Shown: positions 18,942 to 27,498, counted from the first letter of the stretch. The stretch: 64,000 nt of DNA from Mesorhizobium amorphae CCNWGS0123 (GCF_001686985.1 NZ_CP015318.1:2292001-2356000); one strand, 5' to 3'. Made by a program: numbers and translations. Notes: generated from the letters alone by a model not told the origin.

Positions 18942-21900
18942 TCAGGCGACGTCAACAAGTATGTGCTGCACCGCTGCCTGGTCGGCGTCCGCGTCCGCCA
19001 CCTGGAAGGCGAAGTCGAGGTTGGCATCCGGCGTCTGGGTCACGGTCGTGGTGAAGCCGATGTCCACGATCTTCAGCACGTCGTTGTCGGTGAGGTTGAA
19101 GTTCGCCGTGCCGGTGCTGCCGCCGCCGGCGCCTGTCGTCCTGTTCAGGTCTATCGCCGTGCCGGTGATCCCGTTGGCGGACTGCATGATCTGGGCACCC
19201 TCAATCACCCAGTTCTCGCCGATACCGTTATAGTCGTTCTGCTCGATGATCACGAGGCCGTCATTGTTGTCGAGCGGGAAGTCGGTCGCGTAGCCGGCCG
19301 GCACCTGCCCGGTCTTGAAGATATCGCCGTTCGAGACGTAGATCGCCTTCGAGGTGTGCTGCGTACCGTCGGCGCTGACGAGGTCGAGGATGACCATCAG
19401 GTCCTCGCTGTTGCCGATGCCGTCGAACTTGATGGCCATGGCGCCGGCCGTCTGGTTCGGGGTGATGTCCTCGGTGGCGATACCGGGGCTGTGGTCGAAG
19501 AACCGCAGCGTCAGCAACTCGCCTTTCTGGATGGTGTCACCGGCAACCCCGTTCGTGGTCCGGGTGGCAGACACCCAATCCTCGTGGTTGTTGGTGACCA
19601 GGTCGTCGGGGTTCCACGCGGTGTCAGCGGGTGTCGCGTCGTCACTGTCGCCGGTCTCGTTCAGACCGAACCCGATCTTGTTGGTGGTCGAGTTCGCCGT
19701 GAACTGCACGAAGAAGTCCCGGTCGGTCTGATCGGGTGTGCTGTCGGCCTCGAAGAGCTTCTCCACCACGATGTTCGGGTGACCGGTGTTGCTCGTTGGC
19801 TCCTTGGACAGGAGTTCACTGGTGTGAAGAATGTCGAAGGTGAAGCCTTCGAGCGGGTCGTTCAGGGTGATGGTATAAGTGTCGTTAGCCTTGTCGAAGA
19901 CGAGGGTGCCGCCCGCCGTGCCGGCCTGGACGCCAGCCGCCGGGTCCTGGTCGTAGGTGAAGCTGAAGTTGAACGTCGCGGAGGTGGCACTCTCCGACGC
20001 GAGCGTCACCTCCGGGGTGAGGACATTGCCGCCGCCGCCGCCGATGATCGTCCCGCTCAGTCCGATCTGGACGCCGGCAAGCCCGGGATTTTGGTCGACA
20101 AAGTCGGAACCGCCGCCCGCGTAGAACGCGTCGGTGCGGGTATCCGCGCCGATGTCGTACCCGTAGGCTCCGCTGGCCGACGCGCCCGCCGTGTTGGCCA
20201 GCGTCTCATGCTCGATCCCTGGGGTGCCGGGGTCACCGTCGAACGGCACCGTGATCGCCGGCCCGTCGTCCTCGAAGTTGAAGGCATCGCCGATGTCGAC
20301 CGTATTGGGGGCGCTGTCGCCGTCACCGTCGGTGGTGGTCGCCGTCAGTGTCACCAGGTTGGCCGCCATTGTCGCAGGCGTGTCGGCCTCGTCAGGATCG
20401 GTCGGATCGCCATGGACGACCCCCCGCGATTGATCGAGCGTCACATTGCCATCGGCAGCGACCGAGATGCGGAACACCTCATCCGTGCCGGCACGGCCAA
20501 CAATGTCGTCGCCTTCCAGGTTGAGAAGCACCTGCAGGCCGCTTTGCGTGTCGAACAGACCGCTGGCCACATCTGAGCCTCCGCCGAAAACGCCGAGCGC
20601 GTAGGTCAGGCCGTCGCCGGTGTCCGCCGGTCCATCGTTTCCGAAGGTGGCCGTGAACAGAACCGAGAAATCGCCCGTGTCGCTGGTGGTATCCGACTCG
20701 TCGACCGTCAGCTCCGGTACCGGTATGACGGACCGCACGATGGACAGCCCGTCATCCTCGAAGGTGAGGTTCTGGCCGATGTCGAGGGTGGCCGATTGGT
20801 GGTCACCGTCCTTGTCGGTGATGGTCGCGGTTAGCTGGACCAGGTCGTCGGCCGCCAGGGTCGTGCTGTCGTCGGGGTCGTTGGCGTCCGCATGGACCAC
20901 CGCCCGGAGCTGATCGAGGGTGACGCTGCCCGCGGCATTGACGGAGACCGTGAACACGATCGCGCCGCCGACGCCTGCCCGGCCGACCACCTGGCCGGAC
21001 TCAAGGCTGAGCACCACCGCCTGGTTGGTCGCCGTATCGACCAGCCCAGTTGCGCCGGCATTGAAGCCCAGCGCGTAGGTCAGCGTGCCGGCCCCGTCGA
21101 CGCCGAAGACCGAGCTGAAGTTGGCCGCAAAGCTCTCCGTGTCGTTGGTCCCCAGCAAGGTCTCGTCGACGGTCAGCGTCGGCTCCGTGCCGGTCGTCGA
21201 AATGCTCGGGCCGTCGTCGTCGAAATTGATGAAGGAGCCGACCTCTTCGTTGTAGGCATTGGGTATGTCACCGGAGAAGTGCACCTCCTTGATATCGAAA
21301 TAGTCCTTCTCGGTGTCGATATTCTTGATCGTGAAGCGGTCAAAGGTCCCGCCAACCCCGCCCGCGGTCGTGAAATCGACCGTCACGCCCTCGCCGACAT
21401 CCTGAAGGATCAGTCCGGCGCCGCTGAGATCAACCGTGATGCCCAGGGCCGTGGCTGTTGTTGCGACGCCGTTCAGCTTGAACGTCACTGCCGTGATATT
21501 GATTTCGGTATCGTTGTCATCACCTGGGAACGCAGAGCCTTCCGCGTTGTCGTTGTTGTTGTAGGCGTGGATCTCCATGTCGGCCTTGGTGTTGGTCGGC
21601 GTGGACTGCGAGACCGAGAAACCCGCGCCGGAGACGTTCTCGATATGCGCGGTGTAGTCGGGCGCGGTTGGCGCGTCGGTAAAGTTCTTGCCAGCGCTCT
21701 GGGTGCCGCCGGTGATCAGGTCGATCTGAAGCTCACGGCCAAAGCGCACGTCCTGGGATGAGACACCCAGGCCTTGCGTGCTGACGTTGACTTCAGATTG
21801 CGCGCCATTGTCGTGAGCCGTGACAAGGATCTTCTGCGTGCTCGCGACGTCGGCGTCGAGGATATACCAATTGTTGTGTCCAGGAGGGGCGTCACCAAGC

Positions 21901-22463
21901 TGGCTGAAATTGACCACGGACGTCCCCGTGACCGAGGCGAATACCTTGTCGGTCAGATCGATGCGATCGTCCGCGTTGGTCGCGTCCGGTTGGAACAACG
22001 GCACATACTGGACCGTGTACAGGTCCGCATTGGTGGCGCTGGTGCTGACCAGCCCAAGCGAGAAGGCGAGCGGCCCGTTCGCGGCCGGCGCGACGGCCGG
22101 GTTGGAAGTACCGATGACGCCGATCACGACGTTTGCATGCGTTGGGTCCTGGAACAGCCAGACATAATTGCCATCGGCCGTCCGAATGTTGCTGTTCACG
22201 CCGACGGTGGTGGAAAACGGGGTCCCGGAGGAGCTCTGCGTGAGAACGACCGAGGTGATGGTTTCCCCCGCGCTAGCCGACGCCACCACGAAGTTGGCCT
22301 GGAAGGCGACCTCGGGGGCCAGCCCGCCCGCGCCGTCGCGACTTAGGAGATATTGCAGCGTGGCGTCAGTGCTGTGCGGCGCAACGGCTGGGTTGACATC
22401 GTCGTCCGTGAGACCGGTGGTCTCGTCGATGATGATGTCTTGGGTCACGATGTCGAGTGCCAT
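18942..22463 (-). CDS. Giant type I-secreted repeat protein, DUF5801-like domains (paralog B)
   Basis: 1173 aa from MALDIVTQDIIIDETTG, with GGGAG upstream. It has the same architecture as paralog A: a related N-terminal domain, Ig-like repeats with F-x-DDGP linkers, and a shared C-terminal domain ending AAVQHILVDVA. It has fewer and more diverged repeats (linkers DDGPSIST, DDGLSIVR, DDGPAITV), with no near-identical tandem units, which explains the length difference. No Sec signal and almost no RTX nonapeptides. It lies between the LuxR-type regulator and paralog A on the same strand. It is the probable second substrate of the adjacent type I secretion system. Confidence 0.85.
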   Translation of the reverse strand: MALDIVTQDIIIDETTGLTDDDVNPAVAPHSTDATLQYLLSRDGAGGLAPEVAFQANFVVASASAGETITSVVLTQSSSGTPFSTTVGVNSNIRTADGNYVWLFQDPTHANVVIGVIGTSNPAVAPAANGPLAFSLGLVSTSATNADLYTVQYVPLFQPDATNADDRIDLTDKVFASVTGTSVVNFSQLGDAPPGHNNWYILDADVASTQKILVTAHDNGAQSEVNVSTQGLGVSSQDVRFGRELQIDLITGGTQSAGKNFTDAPTAPDYTAHIENVSGAGFSVSQSTPTNTKADMEIHAYNNNDNAEGSAFPGDDNDTEINITAVTFKLNGVATTATALGITVDLSGAGLILQDVGEGVTVDFTTAGGVGGTFDRFTIKNIDTEKDYFDIKEVHFSGDIPNAYNEEVGSFINFDDDGPSISTTGTEPTLTVDETLLGTNDTESFAANFSSVFGVDGAGTLTYALGFNAGATGLVDTATNQAVVLSLESGQVVGRAGVGGAIVFTVSVNAAGSVTLDQLRAVVHADANDPDDSTTLAADDLVQLTATITDKDGDHQSATLDIGQNLTFEDDGLSIVRSVIPVPELTVDESDTTSDTGDFSVLFTATFGNDGPADTGDGLTYALGVFGGGSDVASGLFDTQSGLQVLLNLEGDDIVGRAGTDEVFRISVAADGNVTLDQSRGVVHGDPTDPDEADTPATMAANLVTLTATTTDGDGDSAPNTVDIGDAFNFEDDGPAITVPFDGDPGTPGIEHETLANTAGASASGAYGYDIGADTRTDAFYAGGGSDFVDQNPGLAGVQIGLSGTIIGGGGGNVLTPEVTLASESATSATFNFSFTYDQDPAAGVQAGTAGGTLVFDKANDTYTITLNDPLEGFTFDILHTSELLSKEPTSNTGHPNIVVEKLFEADSTPDQTDRDFFVQFTANSTTNKIGFGLNETGDSDDATPADTAWNPDDLVTNNHEDWVSATRTTNGVAGDTIQKGELLTLRFFDHSPGIATEDITPNQTAGAMAIKFDGIGNSEDLMVILDLVSADGTQHTSKAIYVSNGDIFKTGQVPAGYATDFPLDNNDGLVIIEQNDYNGIGENWVIEGAQIMQSANGITGTAIDLNRTTGAGGGSTGTANFNLTDNDVLKIVDIGFTTTVTQTPDANLDFAFQVADADADQAAVQHILVDVA
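19844..20136. repeat. Near-identical tract shared with paralog A (copy 2 of 2)
   Basis: Partner of 14891-15183; constant offset of 4953 bp, about nine mismatches over 293 bp by eye. Flanking coding sequence is clearly less similar. Confidence 0.7.
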
Positions 22464-22510
22464 GGAGAGTCTCCCCTTTTTTAAACGCATCAAGAAATCG
22501 GGCCCAGCCC

Positions 22511-22817
22511 CGGGATGCCGGAATGCACCTGCCCGAGTGCATCCGGTCGCGTCCTGAAATGCGGCCCTCCAACCTCATTGTCTCGCCGATCAAGAGGGCG
22601 CGTCCATTCGCGTTACGATGGTGTTATGGTCAATGTCCGTACCTGATCGAAGGATGTACATCTTTCGATAGATCAAGCCGGGACAGGCGCTTGTCGGTCG
22701 ACGCGCTGGAAAGCATCGGACCAAGAGCGAATATCGGGTTTTGGAAAATCGGACGCTTGAGCAGAGGCTTGGGCGTTAGTGGGTTCAGCGTGAGCGGCCG
22801 CCGCTCTGGTTTTCCGG
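22511..22817. repeat. Duplicated upstream region (copy 2), promoter region of paralog B
   Basis: Homologous to 18620-18904. In this copy the conserved element is the perfect palindrome GATGTACATC (22653-22662), flanked by AAG and TTT, about 190 bp upstream of the paralog B start. It is a candidate binding site for the LuxR-type regulator encoded immediately upstream (22867-23514). The 403-bp gap 22464-22866 otherwise shows no gene. Confidence 0.7.
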
Positions 22818-22866
22818 CCCGCTGCAGGCGCTTGCTGACGCCGGCGGCCTCGCCGCCCGACCGAGG

Positions 22867-23514
22867 TTACGAGAGCAGGCGGTTTTGACCGGCTCCTGTG
22901 TCAGAACTTTTGCCATGCGCCATCCAGGCCAGTTCCGCCCGGCTGCCGAGGTTAAGTTTGGCGTAGACGTGGTGCAGATGCATCTTCACGGTGCCTTCGG
23001 ACACATTCAGCTGTTGCGCGATGGTCTTGTTGCGCAGTCCGCGCGAGACGAGATCGGCGATTTCGCTCTCGCGCCCGGTCAGCCTGGACACTGCCAGCTG
23101 TTGCGATCTCGACATCAGCAGCTGCTGGACGATCTTGTTGTCGATCCACTTCTTGCCTGCCGCCACCGCATTCACGCATTCGACGAGATAGCGATTGCTG
23201 ATGCCTTCCAGCAACAGGCCGTCGACGTCGAGCGCCTGTATCTCCTTGATGTCGAATCGGCTGTTTGGCTGCAGGATGAAAATGATGCCGAGAGCATCGT
23301 GGCTGGCTCTCAGCCGCGACGAAAGAGTGGCCGTCTGCGGATCCGCGATATCCAGGCCGATCACGACCATATCAGGTCGGTGACGCTCCACATGCGGGAG
23401 AACGTCTATCGAGCGGTGGCACTCGGCAACGACACTGTGTCCGGCCTTCCGCAGAATCCACTCCAGACCGGCGAGATACACCCCCCGCGGGTCCGCAACA
23501 ACCAAAGTCGACAT
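22867..23514 (-). CDS. LuxR/NarL-family response regulator
   Basis: 215 aa. The N-terminal half is a receiver-like domain (VVADPRGVYLAGLEWIL, with a candidate phospho-Asp in MVVIGLDIADP near residue 55). The C-terminal half has the LuxR helix-turn-helix, LTGRESEIADLVSRGLRNK followed by SEGTVKMHLHHVYAKL, at about residues 145-200. The receiver lacks a clear second acidic pair, so phosphorylation is uncertain. No kinase is adjacent. It is the first gene upstream, on the same strand, of the two giant secreted proteins and their exporter, so it is the natural candidate to control that locus. Confidence 0.87.
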   Translation of the reverse strand: MSTLVVADPRGVYLAGLEWILRKAGHSVVAECHRSIDVLPHVERHRPDMVVIGLDIADPQTATLSSRLRASHDALGIIFILQPNSRFDIKEIQALDVDGLLLEGISNRYLVECVNAVAAGKKWIDNKIVQQLLMSRSQQLAVSRLTGRESEIADLVSRGLRNKTIAQQLNVSEGTVKMHLHHVYAKLNLGSRAELAWMAHGKSSDTGAGQNRLLS

Positions 23515-23677
23515 GCGAACACCGTCCGTAAAAAACGCAACGAACTTGTCTAAATATGCCCGAAAGCAGGAAACCAGAGCTTCAGAAGATTGTCAAGAAA
23601 TCCCTAATATAACCATGGCTATACTAAAACTTATGGGCGTGCCCGGTCAGGCAATCGTCCCGCACGCTCATGTGTCG

Positions 23678-23713
23678 GGCGGGCGCCGCCAACGCTGTCG
23701 TGGAGCGCCCGCC
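23678..23713. terminator. Stem-loop downstream of the NAD(P)-binding protein gene
   Basis: GGCGGGCGC (23678-23686) and GCGCCCGCC (23705-23713) form a perfect 9-bp stem with an 18-nt loop. It lies 40 nt past the stop of the minus-strand gene at 23753. The only T-rich stretch (TGCTTGTTT) is on the plus-strand side, so direction is unclear. The remainder of 23515-23752 holds the LuxR gene's upstream region and no other feature I could identify. Confidence 0.35.
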
Positions 23714-23752
23714 TGCTTGTTTCCGGGCCGGATGCGTGGCCCGATCCGCCCG

Positions 23753-24361
23753 TCAGTAGCCGACCGTGAAGCGCTGGCGGATATGCTTGGGCGTCTCGAT
23801 CTCATTGGTCATGACGATGGCATAATCCTCGAAGGAGATGCTGCTGCCTTTCTCGGACGCCAGCAGGCTGTCCTTGCCGAGACGGAACTGGCCGGTGCGC
23901 TCGCCCGCGACGAAAAGTGCCGACGGCGAAAGGAAGGTCCAGTCGAGATCGTCGATCGCCTTGAGCGTGTCGAGGAAGTCGGCGCCCTTCTGGGCCTCTG
24001 CCTTGTAGATGGCCGGAAATTCCGGCGTGTCGACCAGGCGCTTGCCGGGGGCGACCTCGAGGCTGCCGGCGCCGCCGACGACAAGGTAGCGCTTGACGCC
24101 GGAAGCCCGCACCGCCGCGATCAGCCCGTCGGCGTCGCTGGCGAGGAAATGCACGGAGCTGACCACGGCGTCATGGCCCTCGATCAGGGCGGCGAGGCCG
24201 TCCGTGTCGAAGACATCGCCCTTCGTGGCGGTCACGCCGGGAAGCGCTGCGATCTTTTCCGGGTTGCGGGCGATGGCGGTGACGGTGTGGCCGCGATCGG
24301 AGAGTTCCTTCAGGATGCGCGAGCCGGCCTGGCCGGACGCGCCGATGAGGGCGACTTTCAT
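23753..24361 (-). CDS. NAD(P)H-binding protein of the NmrA/SDR-like (atypical) group
   Basis: 202 aa from MKVALIGASGQAGSRILKEL, with AAAGGAAA upstream. The Rossmann motif GASGQAG at residues 7-13 is intact. Later landmarks are TAIARNPEKIAALPGVTATKGDV and KRYLVVGGAGSLEV. No YxxxK catalytic pair is evident, typical of the NAD(P)H-binding (NmrA-like) branch, whose members are redox sensors or flavin/anthocyanidin-type reductases. It lies 47 nt after the DsbA-like gene on the same strand, opposite a LysR regulator. Probably a small cytoplasmic oxidoreductase in a LysR-controlled pair. Confidence 0.85.
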   Translation of the reverse strand: MKVALIGASGQAGSRILKELSDRGHTVTAIARNPEKIAALPGVTATKGDVFDTDGLAALIEGHDAVVSSVHFLASDADGLIAAVRASGVKRYLVVGGAGSLEVAPGKRLVDTPEFPAIYKAEAQKGADFLDTLKAIDDLDWTFLSPSALFVAGERTGQFRLGKDSLLASEKGSSISFEDYAIVMTNEIETPKHIRQRFTVGY

Positions 24362-24408
24362 GGGATTTCCTTTCTGATTGGGGGAGGTGGCTTGGGAAGA
24401 ATCCGGGC

Positions 24409-25047
24409 TCACGCCGCCTGGATATGGGCGATGAGATTGTCGTAGCTGCCGAACAACGCATTGGCGCCGATCAGGCGCGGCGCCTCGTTGCGGATGACGG
24501 CGAGCGAGGGAACGCCATTGGCGTGCAATCGCCGGAACAGCGCGCGCCCACGGCCGACCAGCTCGCGATGCGCCGCCAGGAGTGCCTCGGCCGGCGCCTT
24601 CAGCATCTCGGCCGCATCCGCCATGCCGGCGTCGGTCAGCACGTCCGCGACGCCGTTCACCGTGACGATGTCACGGCCGTCGACATAGCGGGCATGCTGG
24701 ATTGCCTTCAGCGCCGAAAGCCGGCAGTTGGGGTCATTTACGCCGGCCGCAACAATGCCGAGGGTGGCCGCGCCGGAGTCGAGCAGCGTGCCGCGAACAT
24801 TCAGCACATTGTCGAGATAGGCTTGAGTAAAACGCTGGCCGCTTAGCCGCTCGATGCGCTGGTCGTTGTCCCAGGCATGGGCGGCGAATCCCGCATCCAT
24901 CGGCCGCGCGCCGGCGCCCGAGAACAGACCGGTCGGCAGAAGGTCGAGCGCGATGCCGCTTGCTGCAAGCCGGTCCAGCATCGGCGTGGCGCCATAGCAC
25001 CAGCCACAGAGTGGATCGAAAAGATAGGTCACCGTGGCATTGGTCAT
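24409..25047 (-). CDS. DsbA-family (thioredoxin-fold) cytoplasmic protein
   Basis: 212 aa from MTNATVTYLFDPLCGWCYGA. The active-site motif CGWC is at residues 14-17, followed by the long helical insertion of the DsbA/FrnE group. The cis-Pro loop region GVPSLAVIRNEAPRL is near the C-terminus. There is no signal peptide, so it is cytoplasmic, like the FrnE/HCCA-isomerase branch rather than periplasmic DsbA. It is the first gene of a two-gene minus-strand unit with the NAD(P)H-binding protein, divergent from a LysR regulator. A thiol-disulfide or glutathione-conjugate reaction is plausible; the substrate is unknown. Confidence 0.85.
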   Translation of the reverse strand: MTNATVTYLFDPLCGWCYGATPMLDRLAASGIALDLLPTGLFSGAGARPMDAGFAAHAWDNDQRIERLSGQRFTQAYLDNVLNVRGTLLDSGAATLGIVAAGVNDPNCRLSALKAIQHARYVDGRDIVTVNGVADVLTDAGMADAAEMLKAPAEALLAAHRELVGRGRALFRRLHANGVPSLAVIRNEAPRLIGANALFGSYDNLIAHIQAA

Positions 25048-25057
25048 GGCTGTCTGG

Positions 25058-25081
25058 TCCGAGGATGTCGTTTGTCTCGGA
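25058..25081. promoter_or_regulatory. Inverted repeat TCCGAG-N12-CTCGGA in the LysR intergenic region
   Basis: Perfect 6-bp arms at 25058-25063 and 25076-25081, 11 nt upstream of the DsbA-like start. It is a candidate LysR binding site controlling the minus-strand pair. Confidence 0.4.
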
Positions 25082-25132
25082 CCTAGATGGCAGTTCGCCT
25101 GGTTGCGAAAAACCGCGGTCAATCATACAAAC

Positions 25133-25151
25133 TGTCCGATCAAATCAGACA
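25133..25151. promoter_or_regulatory. LysR-type dyad TGTCCGA-N5-TCAGACA
   Basis: A 19-bp dyad with 7-bp arms and one mismatch, ending 7 nt before the LysR start codon. Placement favours autoregulation by the LysR protein. It has the interrupted-dyad form common for this family, although not the strict T-N11-A pattern. Confidence 0.4.
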
Positions 25152-25158
25152 ATCGCCG

Positions 25159-26079
25159 ATGACCGACCTTCTGAACCTCAACCGCCTCGTCTATTTCACC
25201 ACCGTGGTCGAAACCGGCTCGTTCACCGCCGCGGCCGATCGGCTCGGTGTCGCCAAGGCGGTGGTCAGCCATCAGGTCGGCAAGCTCGAGCAGGAACTGG
25301 GCGCGACGCTGCTGCGTCGCACGACGCGGCGCGTCACGCCGACGGAGGAGGGGCGCCTGTTCTATGACCGGGCGGCGATCATCCTGCGCGAGGCCGAGGC
25401 CGCCTATGGCGACATCTCGCAAAGCGCGGCCAGGCCGACCGGGATGCTGAGGCTGACCGCTCCGCTCGACTATGGCGAGATGGTCGTGGCGCCGACCATC
25501 GCCGCCTACCTCAGGAAGTATCCAAAAATGCGTGTCGAAACGATTTTCGACGACGCGGTGAGCAATCTCGTCGACGAAGAGATCGATCTCGGCATCCGCG
25601 TCGGCTGGCTTGCCGATTCCTCCAACCTGGCGCGGCGGCTGGGAACCTTGCAGCAATTCGTCGTGGCGAGCCCGGAGCTTGCCGCCCGGCTGCCGGCGGA
25701 TGCCGGTCCCAAGGTCGCAAAGTCGCTGCCCTGGGTCGGCAACGCCCAATTGCGCGGCATCGGCCAATGGCTGTTTTCGAAGGACGGCGAGACGGTGCTG
25801 GCCGAGCTCAATCCGGTCGTGAGCTGCGACAAGACCCCCGGCGTGAAGGCCTGCGTGCTGGCCGGTATCGGGCTCGGCATCTTTCCGGATTACAGCGTCA
25901 GCGACGACATTGCCGGGGGAAGGCTGGTCCGGGTATTCGCCGACTGGAGCTTGCCGACCGGCGGCATCCATGCCGTCTTCCCGCCGGCGCGCTTCAGGCC
26001 GGCCAAGGTGCGCGCCTTCGTCGATATGCTGTTGGCGGCCGAGAAGAAGCGTGCGCGCGGCTCCGTCCCGGGTCGCTGA
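25159..26079 (+). CDS. LysR-family transcriptional regulator
   Basis: 306 aa from MTDLLNLNRLVYFTTVVETG. The N-terminal winged helix-turn-helix spans about residues 5-65 (FTAAADRLGVAKAVVSHQVGKLE). The C-terminal inducer-binding domain follows from about residue 92 (GMLRLTAPLDYGEMVVAPTI), the subgroup pattern of AaeR/DhcR-like regulators. An upstream in-frame start at 25087 exists but precedes the probable operator. It is divergent from the DsbA-like/NAD(P)H-binding pair, with two inverted repeats in the 111-bp interval. That pair is its likely target. Confidence 0.92.
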   Translation: MTDLLNLNRLVYFTTVVETGSFTAAADRLGVAKAVVSHQVGKLEQELGATLLRRTTRRVTPTEEGRLFYDRAAIILREAEAAYGDISQSAARPTGMLRLTAPLDYGEMVVAPTIAAYLRKYPKMRVETIFDDAVSNLVDEEIDLGIRVGWLADSSNLARRLGTLQQFVVASPELAARLPADAGPKVAKSLPWVGNAQLRGIGQWLFSKDGETVLAELNPVVSCDKTPGVKACVLAGIGLGIFPDYSVSDDIAGGRLVRVFADWSLPTGGIHAVFPPARFRPAKVRAFVDMLLAAEKKRARGSVPGR

Positions 26080-26148
26080 GGGAACCTTTGTTCAGCTGGC
26101 GCTTTTGGGGATATGATGGAAGCCCAGACGGCCAGGAGGGTATCGCCG

Positions 26149-26418
26149 ATGACGACGAAACGTTTTGCGATCTGCGCTCTCGTTCTTGGGGCGGCCTGCG
26201 GCATTTCCGGCGCCGCAAACGCTGGAAGTCGCGAGCATCGGCCACAGCCCGAACGCTATGTTCCCGCCGAAGGCGATATCATCGACATCCTGTTCGGCGG
26301 CCCCCGCTACTATGACAAGCAACTGGTCACGACAGGCAGCGAACCGTGCTCCTACCAAAGGGTGGGACCCGACGCGCATGCGCTGAACAAGATCAACGAT
26401 CACCATTGCGGGAAATAG
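26149..26418 (+). CDS. Small secreted protein of unknown function
   Basis: 89 aa from MTTKRFAICALVLGAACGIS, with GGAGGG about 9 nt upstream, preferred over an upstream ATG at 26113. A Sec signal peptide covers about residues 1-25 (hydrophobic ALVLGAACGISGAANA, cleavage after ANA). The mature part of about 64 residues is polar, contains two cysteines that could form a disulfide (SEPCSYQ and DHHCGK), and has no motif I recognise. It is 69 nt downstream of the LysR gene and convergent to the AraC gene. Probably periplasmic. Confidence 0.65.
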   Translation: MTTKRFAICALVLGAACGISGAANAGSREHRPQPERYVPAEGDIIDILFGGPRYYDKQLVTTGSEPCSYQRVGPDAHALNKINDHHCGK

Positions 26419-26469
26419 CTGCCGCGGAAGCCTCGGCGACTTCGTTCTCGCGTCCGGACGCGGCAGGCG

Positions 26470-27411
26470 TCAGCTTCGGGCCGCGGTACGCCTGAGTGCT
26501 TGAGGCGGTTGGCCGAAGGCCCTCAGGAAGGCACGGCGCATGCGCCCCGGGTCGCCGAAGCCGCTGGCCTCGGCGATGCGATCGAGCGGCGTGTGACTGG
26601 TCTCGAGCGCCATCCGCGCGGCTTCGAGCCGCAGCCGTTCAACGGCCTTGGCGGGCGTGGTGCCGGTCTCGGCCGCGAAGGCGCGCGCGAAATGCCGCGG
26701 GCTCATCGCCGCTCGATCGGCAAGGCGCTCCACCGTCAGCGGCTCGGCGAGCTTTGTCCGCATCCACTCGATCAGGTCGACGAAGCGGCCCGTCCGCCCG
26801 CCGAGGTCGACCAGCGCCGAGAATTGCGACTGGCCGCCGGGCCGGCGTTGATGAACGACGAGCTGCTGCGCGGCGCGGCGCGCAATCGCCGGGCCGAGAT
26901 CGTCCTCGATCAGCGCGAGCGCCAGGTCGATGCCGGCCGAAATGCCCGCCGAGGTCCAGACGCCGCCATCCTCAATGAAGATCCGCTCCGCATCGAGCCT
27001 CACCTTCGGATAGCGGCGGGCGAAATCGTCCGTGCTCCACCAATGGGTGGTGGCGCTGCGGCCGTCGAGCAATCCCGCCTCGGCGAGCAGGTAGGCGCCC
27101 GTGCACACGCTTGCCGTCCGTCGCGGATTCGTGCGCCGCAGCCAGGCGACGATCTGCTCGGCCGCCGCCATGGAGCGTATGATCTCGCCGCCGGAGATGA
27201 TGGCGGTATCGAGCGGCTCTTCGGCCGACAATGGCCGGGCTGAAAGCCGCATTCCGGACGAGCTCTCTATCTCGCCGCCGCCGGGCGCCAGTATCTCGAG
27301 AGCGTAGCTTCCGGGGCAAAAGTGTTCCGCCATCTCGAATGCCGCCGCCGGACCGGCCGCATCCAGCAGCTGGAACCCGGGGTGGATGATGATGCCGATC
27401 TTCCGCAGCAT
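26470..27411 (-). CDS. GlxA-type AraC regulator with DJ-1/PfpI-like sensor domain
   Basis: 313 aa from MLRKIGIIIHPGF. The N-terminal domain (about 1-190) is DJ-1/PfpI-like, with the nucleophile-elbow motif TASVCTGAYLLAEAGLLDG followed by SATTHWW. The C-terminal AraC/XylS domain has two helix-turn-helices at about residues 215-310 (VERLADRAAMSPRHFARAF and LDRIAEASGFGDPGRMRRAF). A longer frame to 27474 lacks support. It is divergent from a membrane-anchored DJ-1/PfpI protein (27499), sharing an 87-bp control region. Pairing a GlxA regulator with a DJ-1-fold effector is common; the ligand is unknown. Confidence 0.9.
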   Translation of the reverse strand: MLRKIGIIIHPGFQLLDAAGPAAAFEMAEHFCPGSYALEILAPGGGEIESSSGMRLSARPLSAEEPLDTAIISGGEIIRSMAAAEQIVAWLRRTNPRRTASVCTGAYLLAEAGLLDGRSATTHWWSTDDFARRYPKVRLDAERIFIEDGGVWTSAGISAGIDLALALIEDDLGPAIARRAAQQLVVHQRRPGGQSQFSALVDLGGRTGRFVDLIEWMRTKLAEPLTVERLADRAAMSPRHFARAFAAETGTTPAKAVERLRLEAARMALETSHTPLDRIAEASGFGDPGRMRRAFLRAFGQPPQALRRTAARS

Positions 27412-27431
27412 GGCAGTTTTCGCCCGATATA

Positions 27432-27445
27432 TGTCATTTCGGACA
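27432..27445. promoter_or_regulatory. Inverted repeat TGTC-N6-GACA between AraC and DJ-1 genes
   Basis: TGTCATTTCGGACA sits in the 87-bp divergent interval, 21 nt upstream of the AraC start. Candidate operator for the GlxA regulator. Short arms, so weak evidence. Confidence 0.3.
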
Positions 27446-27498
27446 AAGCGTAACGGCACTAGGCTGAACGTCAAGTCGCGCTATCGGGAGAGCAGATC

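Noticed and set aside
18789..20576. 595-aa plus-strand open frame opposite paralog B
   Set aside because: Antisense shadow with Arg/Val/Gly-rich composition and no domain.
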